Positions 22,701 to 33,874 of a DNA stretch of 64,000 nucleotides are shown piece by piece. This stretch comes from Monocercomonoides exilis (lineage: Eukaryota > Preaxostyla > Oxymonadida > Polymastigidae). The notes under the pieces were generated by a model. The model was not told where the DNA came from, searched no databases, and saw only the letters and a program-made list of their open reading frames with translations. The position numbers and the translations under genes are program-made. The number at the start of each line of letters is the position of its first letter. Positions within the stretch are counted from its first letter, which is position 1. Where the stretch lies: the NCBI GenBank assembly GCA_001643675.2, contig LSRY02000016.1:1116001-1180000 (forward strand). Direction: 5' to 3'.

Positions 22701-24260
22701 TCCTCCTCTTCTTCCTCCTCTTCTTCCTCCTCTTCAGTTCCCAAGCGTCCTCGCCTGATTCCTGTGTGCAGTCCAGTTGTGGCTCTGACGGTGTGTGCTG
22801 ACCGAGTGAGCAAAGGAGTGGCGAGTGGGGTTGGCGACGATGCGAGTCTGTTGGGCTCAGTTGGAATGCGAATAGCAACAGCACATGCAAGCTGGAGGGG
22901 CATACAGCTGTGGACAGTGCAGATGAAGACAGACGTGGATGAGGAGGATGAGATGGTGTTTCAAGAAGCGTTTGAAGAAGATGAAGAAAGTGCAAAAGCA
23001 AAGTTAGCTCTTTCATTCAAGCACAACATTCTAAAAGAGCATTCTTTGCTGTCTTTGAGAATGCTCCCGTTCCAAACAACCACTTCGTTAACCCCACTTC
23101 ATGTCCGATATGCCCTCGCCACTTTCTCCTCTCTCCCGCGCAGCGTCGCCCAGAACTTGCCCATCACAGCAGTGATACAAGCACAGTCTGCAGCGCGTGC
23201 TGCTACCGTGTCTGCCACATCGCATTCAAGCATCTTCGCAGCAGGCGCTGACTCCACCCCGTTCTTTTTGACGACCATTCCGGGTTTGAAACCAACGTTT
23301 GCTCCGAATAAAGCGGAGGAGAAAGGGAATTCTTCCTCTTCTTCTTCTTCTTCCGCATCTTCCTCTTCTTCTGCTTCTTCCTCTTCTTCTGCAGATGCTT
23401 CGTCTAATAAAAGCAGCCAGTCAGAAAAGAAGCCGTTCAATTTGGAGGCAGCGATGGCTGAGCTGCTGCAAAGTGCTGCAGAATCAGGTTCATCTTCATC
23501 AAAGGAGCTGTCTGGCTCTGTCGCCTTTTTCACGTCTGGCTCAACTGACTCACAATCTTCTTCTCTTTCTGGCAAAGCTGCTGCTGATGACGAAGCAAAA
23601 TCTTCTGCCCCAGCCTCCAAAATCCTCAGGAACCAGGTTCAACATCGCTCACAGTTTTCGTCTATTCTGATGAGGTGTGTCAGAGCACACAAAGAGAAAT
23701 GCCTTCTCAGCTTGTCTAAGATTGCGCCCCAGTCTGCCAGGCGCACACCCTCTGAACACGACTGCTTTGACCCGCTTTACCAGTTCATCCACACACTTTC
23801 GCCGGCTTCTATTCACTCGGCCATTGTGATGCTTTCGGAGCTGCCGCCGCTGCAAATTGGCGGAGGAGCAGAGAAAGAGATGGATGAAGACGACATTACG
23901 AACATGTGTGTGTTCTTTAATTCTGAGCTTGGGGCGAAAGGGAAAGGAAGAGAATTCGATATGCTGATGGCGATGCTGAATGTGTTTCTGAAGGCGCACA
24001 GCGATGCGATCCGTGCGAAATGCTCAGAGCAACCTTCAGATTTATCATCATCATCTTCTTCTTCTTCTGAAGAGAAAGTAGATGATGAAGACAACTGGAT
24101 TGACTCGAGCTCTTTCAGTTCTGCTTCCAGCTTCTCAAAAAGGTTTCCTCAGCTCTTCAAAAAGCTGCTGGAGACAACACAACACCGCTGGAAGGCGTTG
24201 GATACTTTGTTCCAAAATGGCCTTGCTCTCATTTCACTTTTAACAAAAACTAACATTTAA
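19711..24260 (+). CDS. UTP21: UTP21/WDR36-type WD40 protein of the small-subunit processome
   Basis: Six exons: 19711-19839, 19916-19943, 20000-20100, 20150-20666, 20845-21390 and 21745-24260, giving 1278 residues. The N-terminus ISPFRTIGLVSGDLPLSFR matches the family opening. WD40 repeats follow, with signatures such as LSVWDL, ILSASSDHSLRAFHT and a later DDITAVSFSPDSRMIVSAS. A TVHEQ...LWHWQNR stretch matches the segment between the two propellers. The C-terminal Utp21 domain has HTLSPASIHSAI, a FDMLMAMLNVFLKAH helix and a final helix to the TAA. Family role: nucleolar pre-18S rRNA processing as part of the UTP-B complex. Long Ser tracts encoded by TCT/TCC repeats interrupt loops (near 22640-22735, 23330-23395). 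Intron 5 (354 nt) contains a large TTC microsatellite. The homology is clear; exact minor exon edges could shift by a few bases. Confidence 0.88.
21564..21732. repeat. (TCA)n then (TTC)n microsatellite inside UTP21 intron 5
   Basis: TCAA and TCA units lead into an almost perfect run of more than 40 TTC/CTT units that ends about a dozen bases before the CACCAG acceptor at 21744. It yields long spurious poly-Ser, poly-Leu, poly-Lys and poly-Arg open frames that are not genes. Confidence 0.95.
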
Positions 24261-24526
24261 AACAGAAAATGTCACATTACACTAAAAAAATGTTTTTTTT
24301 TCCTTTTTGAGTGCATGTTTTTCACAGAAGCGATGAAGTGATTGCTCTTTATGTGAAAAACAATTTAGAAAAGAGAGAGAAATGTTTGAAGTGTCAAATG
24401 AAGTGCAATTGAATACAATAAATAATTGCATTAATGATAATGTGAAATGTTTTATTTTTTGAAATGATTATAACTTTATTTATTTATTTATCGTTTAATT
24501 TTTTCACATTTATCGTTCAATCACTT
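24261..24526. terminator. Convergent 3' region of UTP21 and ORC1 genes
   Basis: A 266-bp AT-rich spacer between two convergent stop codons with AATAAA-like motifs (for example 24417-24424). It probably holds both polyadenylation sites. Confidence 0.4.
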
Positions 24527-27333
24527 TCACCTCTGAGTGCGAATGGTATCTACCCATCTCTTCAGCCCTTCATCAATCGACAGATCAGCCAGAATCAAAG
24601 AGCGCTTCACCTCAACTGTCTTGTCAACAGAAAGTTCCTCTCTTGTTGGATGCAGCATCGACATGAGCGTCCCTTTCATTGGCTTCTTTAAAGACTCATC
24701 ACCATCTTCTCCTTCTCTTTCACTTTCTTTACTTTTTTCTCCATCTTCACCTTCTGTTTCAATATCCATCTTCTGCTCGCATTCTTTCATCAGATACATC
24801 GGCGTCTGTTTAATCCCGTCTTCCACAAACAGCTCTTCTTCCTCACTTCCGCAGAACTCGTCCATTTCAAGCATTGCTCTGTATCCTGCTATCCGCGCCA
24901 CCAGCAACTGCGACAGCTGCTCTGCTTCGATCCTCAGCTTCGCTGCCCCTCCTTCAATCAGCCCACCTTCCGTTGCACTTCCATAGCGCCCCGCCTTCGT
25001 CGCAATGGAAGAAGAAGATGCCAACAAATCCATCGATGCCAGTCTTTCTCCACCCGCTGTCACTCCAACCACAGCTGCTCCTCCTCTTCCTCCTCTACCT
25101 CCTCCTCCGCCTCTTCCACCGCCGTTGCTTCCTCCGAAAATGGCTGCTCTTCTTTTGCAGAGTGTGATCAGCCCTTGTCTTTCCAATGAAAGCAGCGCAC
25201 TTTCCAGAAGAGAATTGTTCCCGCTCTGCGACTCAATCCAACTCTGCAGGCATTCTGGCGAGCCGAAACGGAGCACAGAAAGCACTTGGCGCAGAGGAAG
25301 ACGAGGAGAGGCAGAGAGATTCAGAAGAGATGGTGCTGAAGAAGAAGAAGAAGAAGAAGATGATGATGTTGACGAAGTTTGTGCTGATGAACTTGAATCA
25401 GCCTTTTTTCCCTTTTTTGAAGAAGAAGAAGAAGAAGAAGAAGTAGAAGATTCATTTTGAGTGTGTTTTTCGCCAAGGATGATGTTCCTCTTCACAGCCA
25501 GCATCGCCACAAGAAGAGCTCTTTCAATGTGAGATGTCTCGCTAACAAGTCCTTCTTTGCCTGGCTTCTCGTCAAGCGCCTTTGCGGCTGCCAGAACATC
25601 GCTCGTCTGAGCAAATAGAAGTCAATCACATACATACACACATACATACACACACACACACACGTAAACAAACAAGCATTTAAAAAATAAAGAATAATTG
25701 AATGAAGTTTTAAAAAAACAAAGTTTGTAAATGATAGAAATTTAGATCAAATAAAGATATTTGAAAAAACAAACAAAATGAGAAAAAAAAATTTGGAAAA
25801 TAATTACAATGATAAAGAATAAAAATTAAAGAATAAAGAACAAAGAATGAATAAAAGACGGAAATAACAGATCTGTCAAATGCATACAGATATCTTCCAC
25901 TGCTCAACATCTTCTGCTCTTGTAATCCTCTCCCTCACAATTTGCGCCTTCAGCTTTCGCTCAGAAATGATCGCTGCCTCACGTGCCAACTGCAGTGCCA
26001 TCCTGAAATTGAGGGACATTCCGTTGATCTTCCCCACAAGAACACTCCGAGCAGACGAGTCATACAGACTCCGCGGCTCATCTGCTTTGGCTGCTCTTTG
26101 GAGCATTTGCGTGCCCATCCCTCTGCCAACGCCTGGCGTTGCTGCTGCTCCAAAAGGCGTTTTCTCCACTCGCAGTTGTGTGCTTCTCGATAGCGTTGCT
26201 GTTTTCCTTTCAATCTTTCTTGATTTCTCTTCATTATCCGATTCTTCTTCTTCTTCCTCTTCCTCTTCTTCTTTTCCAATTCGCTGTTCGATGATTGTGC
26301 CTATCTGTTCTCTGTTGTATTGCTGGAAGATAACTTTCGGGCAGCCACGCAACAGCGACCCCACTCGCGTGTTGAGGTCGCTCGCCATTCCCAGCTCATT
26401 CGCCACGGCAATGATGCAGAGCCTGTATGGCCTTGTTGTTTGAAGCCTTCCTCGACTTGATGATGGGGCTGATGATGCCTGAGATTTTGTCCATGCAACC
26501 AGATTTTCCAATTCAGAAGGCTTTTCTTTGTTAAAATAATCAACCTCATCAATTAATACAACTAAAGTTATTGGCTTTTCTTTTTTAGTTGCAGATTCTT
26601 TTTCATCAGCTGCATCAAAGATTCGATTCAATTCGTTGAGAGCGTGTTTTGAGGAAATAGAATTGAAAACTGTTGTTTGCGAAACAGGTGAAAAAAAAGA
26701 TGATCCTTGAGGAAACGAAGTTTGCGGTGTACGAGGTGATGCAAATGACTGTGGAGATAACATAATCTTAGCTGGAGAGATTAAAGGATCTCCTTGTTTT
26801 TCAAGTTGAATGTTTTTAATTTGATGAAAAATACCAGGCGATTCAATTACTCCCCAGCCACTTCCTAATTCGTCCAAATGATTGTCACTATTTTTGTAAA
26901 ACTCTTCAACTTTGGCAATAAATTCATATAATGAAATGTAAATTTGTTGAGGATCAGGAACCCTTGCAGCGTTAAATTCTAGGAAGTGCAAAACTGATTT
27001 CACTTTTTTGTGATGAGTATTATTTTCGTTTGAAAGAGCATCACAAATTTGGCGAATTATTGATAAAATTGTAACTGTTTTTCCTGTTCCAGGAATACCC
27101 AATGAAAGAAGAAGTCCTCCTGTTCCATCTTCAAGACGCTGATTTAAAAATGCAGAGATTTGTGTGGTTTCCTTTAATCTGCACAAAAATTTTTGTGGAA
27201 CGTATGCAAGACGAAGTCTTGATCGAAGTTGCTTAAATTCTTTCTTTTTTTTTTGATATGCTTCTAATAGTTGTGAAAACCTTAATTTATATGAGCTACA
27301 GATTTCTCTATGCGTAGGCCCAATGTTTTCCAT
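24527..27333 (-). CDS. ORC1: ORC1/CDC6-like AAA+ replication initiator, two exons
   Basis: Exons 27333-25888 and 25606-24527 on the minus strand give 841 residues. The start is the first ATG of the frame (MENIGPTHRE). Residues 46-61 (YVPQKFLCRLKETTQI) match the family's LPCRExE entry motif. Walker A GIPGTGKT lies at 79-86 and Walker B VVLIDEVDYF near 257-266. A sensor-1-like IIAVANELGMASDLNTRVGS and an RMALQLAREA sensor-2 region follow. Between the Walker motifs an insert of about 80 residues is Ser/Pro-rich, and an acidic Glu run follows the ATPase core. The second exon carries a winged-helix-like region broken by Ser and Gly/Arg-rich runs. Family role: ATP-dependent origin recognition and MCM loading. 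ORC1 is favoured over CDC6 by the VPDPQQIYISLY-type motif, but the two cannot be separated firmly. The intron is 281 nt (donor GTATGC, acceptor CTCAG). Confidence 0.82.
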
Positions 27334-27421
27334 GGTTAATATCAAAACAAAATTAAAAAATTTAATTGTTTTGATCAGAAAAATAATCGCAAATTTTTTC
27401 TTTTGAATCGGAAATTATCAA
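27334..27421. promoter_or_regulatory. Shared 88-bp 5' region of divergent ORC1-like and FPPS genes
   Basis: The two ATG codons face away from each other 88 bp apart. The spacer is A/T-rich without a recognised motif. Either it is a bidirectional promoter or transcription starts very close to the ATGs. Confidence 0.5.
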
Positions 27422-28911
27422 ATGAATAAAGATTATTTTCCCGATAACATTGATCTCATAGAATCTACCATTGAAAGAATTCGTCTTTTTTTAGCTTCAC
27501 ATCCTGATATTGTTGAGTTACACGAGGAAGAACATATATCCAAACTTGTAACTTATAACACACTTGGAGGAAAATATTTTCGTGCTTCCATTATTATAAA
27601 TACAGCACAATATATTTGTGAAGCGAACGAACAAAAATTTGATGCTGAACAGGCAGCAATTCTTGGAGTCTGCACGGAAATGGTTCGATGAGTTATTAAG
27701 CATTACCAAATTTTAAAAAAATTGCTTTCAAAGATGCATGCAAGTTTTCTAATTGCCGATGATGTTATTGACCGATCGCCGACTCGTAGAGGCAAACCAA
27801 CTTGGTACAAACTCCCAGATGTGTGTTATAATATGATAATATTTAATTGCTTCACAAAATTTCTTCTGTAACTGTAGATTGGACTTTCTGGGATAAATGA
27901 CGCTTTCATGTTGGAAAATACAGTCTATGTTGTTCTAAGGCATTTTTTTAAAGAGCATATTTTGTTAGATCGGATAATTTCTGTTTTCCAAAATGTTTGA
28001 ACAAATTTATTTTTATTTTTTTTTTTATAAATATAAAACAGACCATTTGGAGAACGACAATTGGAGAATATATTGATACAAAGTTGTGCTATCATCCAAA
28101 CCATCCGTCAATAACTGCTTTGCCTTCCGAAGATAATAAGCGAGAAGTTCAGCAAATTGATTTATTGACAAAATGTCTAACATCTGAAAATTATAGGAAT
28201 ACTTGCAGCTTGAAAACTGGAGTCTATACGTTCTTTCATCCATTTATTTTGGGGTGCATTTATGGAGGGATAAACCTTAGCGAAGAAGCCTTAAAATCTG
28301 TGGAAGATGTCTGTCTACACATTGGAATTTTGTTTCAAGCTAAGGTATTTGATATTATTAAAATAAGAGATGAATTTTGCACTTTTAATTGAAATTTGTT
28401 TGTGAGGACGATTATCTTGATTGCTATGGAGATCCTGCAATTACAGGAAAAATCGGTACAGATATTGAAGATGGGAAGTGCACTTGGTTTTCATCAAAAA
28501 TCTTATCAATCTCATGTTCCGAAGAAGAAAAAGCAAATATCCTGAAAACTATGATTGTATGAATATGTCTTCGTTATTATCTTGAATGATAATAATTTAT
28601 TTTATGATTTTGATAGACTCATTATGGAAGAAACGAACCTGATTCCGTCAAGGTAATAAAAGAGCTTTATGCAAAATTTAAAGTATGCTTTTCAAAATAT
28701 CATTTCTTTGTTATTTTTTTTTTTTTCCTCCTTCACTGTTAACTTTTTTTTTTCCACTGAAATAAAGTTACAAGAGCTTTTTGAGGAATATTCTGAAAAA
28801 GAAGTTGAGATCATTAAAAAGGAGATTGATTCTTTGCACATCAAAGTTAAAGAAATTCCTGACACAATTCTCAGAAATTTGTGTTATTTATCAAAAGAAA
28901 GAAAGAAATGA
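27422..28911 (+). CDS. FPPS: Farnesyl diphosphate synthase, seven exons
   Basis: Exons 27422-27682, 27734-27820, 27878-27994, 28042-28344, 28407-28556, 28617-28682 and 28768-28911, all joining in phase 0, give 375 residues, typical for the family. The first aspartate-rich motif DDVID (96-100) is followed by SPTRRGKPTWYK. The second, DDYLD (257-261), precedes CYGDPAITGKIGTDIEDGKC. A GGKYFR substrate-binding stretch lies near residue 49. The enzyme condenses IPP with DMAPP and GPP to farnesyl diphosphate in the cytosol, feeding dolichol and prenylation. Introns are 47-85 nt with donors GTTCGA, GTGTGT, GTTTGA, GTATTT, GTATGA and GTATGC. The residue two before FARM, which influences chain length, is in a small/aliphatic context (FLIADD), so geranylgeranyl synthesis cannot be fully excluded. 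Confidence 0.92.
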
Positions 28912-29204
28912 AAAGGTTAACACAAGGTATGGAAACAACAAATTACAAATGATAAGGAATGGGATAGAAAGTTCATTTTTTAATTTTTTCACACAAAATT
29001 AAAAAAACAATTGACGTTATTAAATACAAGTGAATAGATTTTTTACAAAATTCAAAGAATAAGATGTACTCATATTCAATCATTAACTATTACGCTTGTC
29101 TGTTCTCATTATTTTGCGGTTCCAGAATAAATATTATTTTTATCATTATTGTTTTTTTTTTTTTTTTTTTTTTTTTTTGAATGAATAAAAGCAGTTGTTA
29201 TTAA

Positions 29205-29482
29205 AATGGGGCGATGTATTTCACTTCAGGCATTTTCATTGAAAAATTATGCGCTTTTAATAGACTTTTGAAATAAATAAAAAACACAAAAAAAATGAGT
29301 TTATTTTTTGAAATGCATGTGAGGTCACAAAACATTTTGTTATTTCGTCAATGATGTTTGTGAACAAATATGAGAATCATATTTATTTTTAAATTTGTTT
29401 AAGTTAAATTAAGTTAAGAGTTGTTCTTTTTTTTTTGTGCTTTGTGCAAAAAAAGCTTGAAAGTCCGTTCTTTCCCCCATAC
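29205..29482 (+). mobile_element. MITE family 1, copy C
   Basis: From ATGGGGCGATGTATTTCACT through GGCATTTTCATTGAAAAATT to GCTTGAAAGTCCGTTCTTTC and CCCCATA. It is the closest match to the consensus ends of copy E. Non-coding. Confidence 0.85.
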
Positions 29483-29544
29483 GTTAATTATTTTCTTTTT
29501 TCCATTTCTCTTTTTTGAAGTGCAAAAATAAAACAAAGACTTGT

Positions 29545-30932
29545 TTACCATTTAAAAGAAACTTCAAATTCTCCTGTCCCAATCCCTTCTAGATACTTTG
29601 GGTCTTCTGTATCATCAGAAACATATGGATTTAAAATCAAGATTTCTGTATTGATTGGGAACAATCCAGTTGTCCTGAATGCGCTTTCCTTGTTCAGTAA
29701 TGATGTTGCCGTCTTTTCTGCATCGATTGCGCACTCAACGATTAATTTCCTTCTGTCAGCGGCTTTCATTTTTTGTCCATCATTGTGCTCATCCACCCAT
29801 AAGATTTTCCTTCTCCTCGTCAGCTTTCTGAATACATTTCGAAGAGGACAAGCAATTCCAACATTAAAAGGTTGCATTATGTGAGTCATATTTCCAGGCA
29901 GAGTGAAAACGAAAATTAAATGTTTTGCAAATAAAACCAAAGCTGAAGAGCAAAGACGAGATGGATGACCATAAAGAATCAAAAAAAACAGGAGAATTGA
30001 GTGGAATAACTCCAAGCGACCTGCAAATTGTTTTCCATGAGCAGAAATGAACAGCATAACAATGGAAAGCATTTCTGTCCATTCATCCAGATGCAATTAC
30101 GTGGATTTTACAAGAACATGATTTTTTGTAATCCAATAATTCAGAGGGAACTGTTTTCAAGGCAAAAAAATGATAAATGGCGGAGGCGCTATGCAAGATG
30201 GTCCAATGGTGGTCATTATTGATATATGATTATTGAGTTATCTTCTGTGAAAGCATGTGCTCTTTTGGCTTCGGTTGGCACGATTAATTTATGGGAAGAG
30301 CAAAAATCATCATTCCATTCGTCTGCGTAAGATATATTAAATTTGTTTTCAGATGGCTTGAAATCTTTGTTGAACATTAAATCGAACCACGCTCTGATGT
30401 TTGACGCGAATGCTGAGTTCAATTTGGCTGGGGTTTTTTCAGAATAAGAGAAAACTTCAAAATTGAACTTTAAAATGAATCCGGACACATATGCTTGAGA
30501 ATGTGGATCAAGTTGTTAATCAAAATGCTTGATAAAAGGACTAAGTCCAAAGTGAAGAGACATCTTGAATGATTTCAGATTTTGCCTTTGTATTTCCGAA
30601 TAAATAATTTCTCATAATTCTTGAGTTGTTATTCCATCATGTTGATGACATTTTTCATGAACAATATTCAGCACCTTTTCTTCACCCTCGAAGTTAAGCA
30701 AACATGGCCTTGTGTGAATTTCTTTTTCGTTCGAAGTTTGTCCGGAGCAATATCCTCTGACAGCGCTAAAATTTTTTTGTATCGTTATGCTTAACGCTTC
30801 TGATATCAAACAAACCTTCTGTGGATAAGCATCAAGAACAACAATAACTTTTTCGAATAATGAATTATTGTTTCTAACTTCAAACGTTAGTTTTTCTTCT
30901 TGAAATTTTTGTTCTCGTGATATTTTTGACAC
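29545..30932 (-). pseudogene. Second pogo/jerky-like DDE_1 transposase, decayed
   Basis: Three blocks on the minus strand. 30932-30612 contains a CENP-B-like N-terminus (QEEKLTFEVRNNN and IQKNFSAVRGYCSGQ). 30488-30216 has FNISYADEWNDDF, resembling the FNADEtG site. 30096-29545 contains YGHPSR, a LPGNMTHIMQPFNVGIACPL third-Asp region and a C-terminal helix. The first two blocks share a frame but are split by TGA and TAA; the third is in another frame. The family's second catalytic Asp (DGHPSR) is Tyr here and the third-Asp site (QPLD) reads QPFN. Catalytically dead. Confidence 0.75.
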
Positions 30933-33874
30933 CTTTGGTTTTTTTAAACAAAGAAATAATTAACGGAAAGGAGGAGGATATTTCATCAAAATTTTCCACC
31001 AAAGATTTACGAAATGTTTTTAAAAAAACATACATGCTGTTGCAAATTGAATAATACAGTTAAAACAGTACATAATCACATCGGTTTTTGCACAACTTTT
31101 TGTGACTATTTCCAATTGTGATAATATTCGATATGACTCAACATTGAAATATGAAAAAAAAAACAAATATTTGAAATAATTAATATTATGACTGTTTTTT
31201 TATTTTTTGAAATTCTTCAAAAATATACAATTTTCATTTTCAAAAATTATTTTTGCCATAAATGCACATTGTTTGAACTTATTTGAGCACATTTTTGAAA
31301 AATGAAAAAATGGACTTTTTTGGTTAAAAATTCGGTTTTTCATTGAAAAAATCATGCATAATAATAATAAATGTGATTTTATATTTTCATCCATGTGATA
31401 ATATGAAATAGAAAGTGAATGAAAATAGGCCAAAAATGTCGATTCATGGAAAAATGTGACAATATACGTATGTGATTGTTTTCGAAGTGATTATATCCCG
31501 TTTTGACTGTCCCCCCTTCACGTCCAATTCCCCAGAAAACTACAAATTCGACTTTTTGTGATAGTATGTGTGTTGATGGATCGTCTTTGTCTTCTTTTCT
31601 TCATATTCCAGTCGAAAGCTGCCATTTGGATTTAGTATTTCATTTTCATTCAACATTCATTTTATATCATTATCTTCAGGATAAATACACAATTCTATCA
31701 TAAAAACTTGCAAAATTTCTCATTGGATTCTTTTGATCAAAACATAAATGATTCTTTAGAAGCTCTTTGAATCAATTGTTTTCCAGTTCAATTAATAGCT
31801 TTCTACAAACAATAGCAAATAAATTTCTTATTTGTCTCGATCAGCGAGCAGTGAAATATTTGTTTTCTGAAATAAGATAAGAAAAAAAAAGGAAAAGAAA
31901 AAGTAATTGTTTTAGATAGACATCATAGTGAGATTTCTAATTTGCTGCTCATGTGTTGAAACATGTTTTTTTTATATAATTTGATATCACTCGATTCTCA
32001 TAACTTTCTAACTTTTGTTCATTTTGGCATTTCTTTTTGATAAGAAGCAAATGGAAAATTTTCAAACAGATCATTAATTTCCGTATTTTGCTAAAATTTC
32101 AATAAACATACACCAAACTTCACGAATGGGGAATCTATTTCTTGATAATACTGTTTCATTCAATTTTTTGTTGATTCGTTAGAGGAAACAGATATTGGAT
32201 CAAAATATGTAATTTTTATTCAATTTGAAAATTTTTTTAATGTGACTTTTCAAAAAAAAAAATGACCCATATAATACATTTTGAAAGTGCTTTAGAGATG
32301 TTCATGAATAAATACTCAACTTTCTTTTCTTCTCTCAAACCGAATTGGAATCACAATTTTCTATCGTTAGATAGTCAACAATATTGTTAAATATTCCAAA
32401 CTTTCGAAAATTATTTTTTGTTGCTCAGGATTTCGACAATAATCTTTGTTGAGTTTAAAAAATATCACTTCAACGTTATTTCCTTGGTCAAAAATAACAT
32501 ATAAAAGCATCCTGAAATTTGTTTTATTCATTTTTTTATTATTTTGTATTTCATGATCAAATTTTTTATGTAACATTTTTTTTCGATTTACACTTTTTTT
32601 GTATTTGCTTGCAAGCTACTGAAAAGACATTTTTGGCTTTCAGTTCTTCAAAAAAACATTTTGAATACAATATTCACACAATTTATTTACTGTTTGTTTT
32701 ATTTCTAATTATTCACAACTCATTTGCCAATTTCGTTTTTTTGTTAAAGTTGAAAGGATATTTTCTAGAAAACCAAGAAACGCACATAAAATAAGTTCAT
32801 GATTTGAATAGATTTTTCTGAGTTCAATATTTTTATGATTCTTATTGAAGACAAACAATTTTCATGTGATGTTTTTTCATTTATTTTCAATCACTCTTTA
32901 TCGTAGAGCCAAATATTTTTAATCACATTTTAAATTACTGTGAGATTTTTTTTCTTATATAAATCGTTTTTTTGATCGAAAGTCTCAATTGTTTGATTTT
33001 TCAAAATTATGTTTAACAAGTCCAAATAACAAATAAAAACGAATTTCTTTTTTATTGATGAAGAAAAACGAGTATTCTTGAAAAATATTTAAAAATCAAA
33101 TAACTGACCAAAACTTTATTGATTATTTATTTATTGTGAAATAATTTTTTGAAATCACAACTTTTTTCAGTGTGTTTGTTTTTTAAAGATTGTTTGTCAC
33201 AGCAAAGAAATTTTGTCCATAACTTGTGTATTTATCACAATTGCTTTAATAACAAATATTTTTGCTCAAAAAAAAGACGATGATGACTTTTTTTAACGTT
33301 TTCATTTTTCAGTATTCTTTTGTTGATTCTAAAAAAATATTTGATAACAGAAATCCTTAAAAGGAAAAAAATGCTTGCAAAAATAATTATCAATTTTTTT
33401 TTATTTTTTTCTGTAAAAACAGAAACAACTTTTAATCACAATCGGATATTATCACAGTAAAATTGCAAAACACGATGTGATTTTATTTGATTTGGACAGA
33501 GATTGATAAATTATGATCTGCTTTTTCCAATTTTAATTTTTATTTTTTTATAAAACCCATGAATTCAACTGTAATGCACAAAGTTTCAACATGAATTAAC
33601 TCGGTTTCACATATTTTCAACAAAAAATAAAATTATTTGAATTTTTGAGTTCAGATCTTCATTTTATCATCGCAAATTTATTATGTGTGATTGGAATTTC
33701 TTTTTTTTTCACTTTTAGTTCAAAAAAATTGTGAAATACTTCTCAGAAATATATGTTTAATTTTTATTTGATTGTTAAACAAATTTATTTGATTGCTTTT
33801 GATACAAATAAATATCTTTCAGATCAATAATTGTAATATTAAGTCTTGATTTTATCAATTGTTTTATTTTACAT
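30933..33874. other. AT-rich intergenic stretch, nothing firm
   Basis: No gene recognised. A segment at about 32170-32275 resembles 63850-63935 (AAATTTTTTTA-x-ACTTTTCAAAAAAAA) and ends in ACCCATATA, so an old mobile-element end is possible. Confidence 0.5.

Noticed and set aside
22613-23620. Minus-strand Glu-rich open frames across UTP21
   Set aside because: Antisense of TCT/TCC Ser tracts; the plus-strand WD40 and Utp21 domains explain the sequence.
31503-31703. Small open frame in the 31-34 kb gap
   Set aside because: No domain, no splice partners and composition like the surrounding non-coding DNA.
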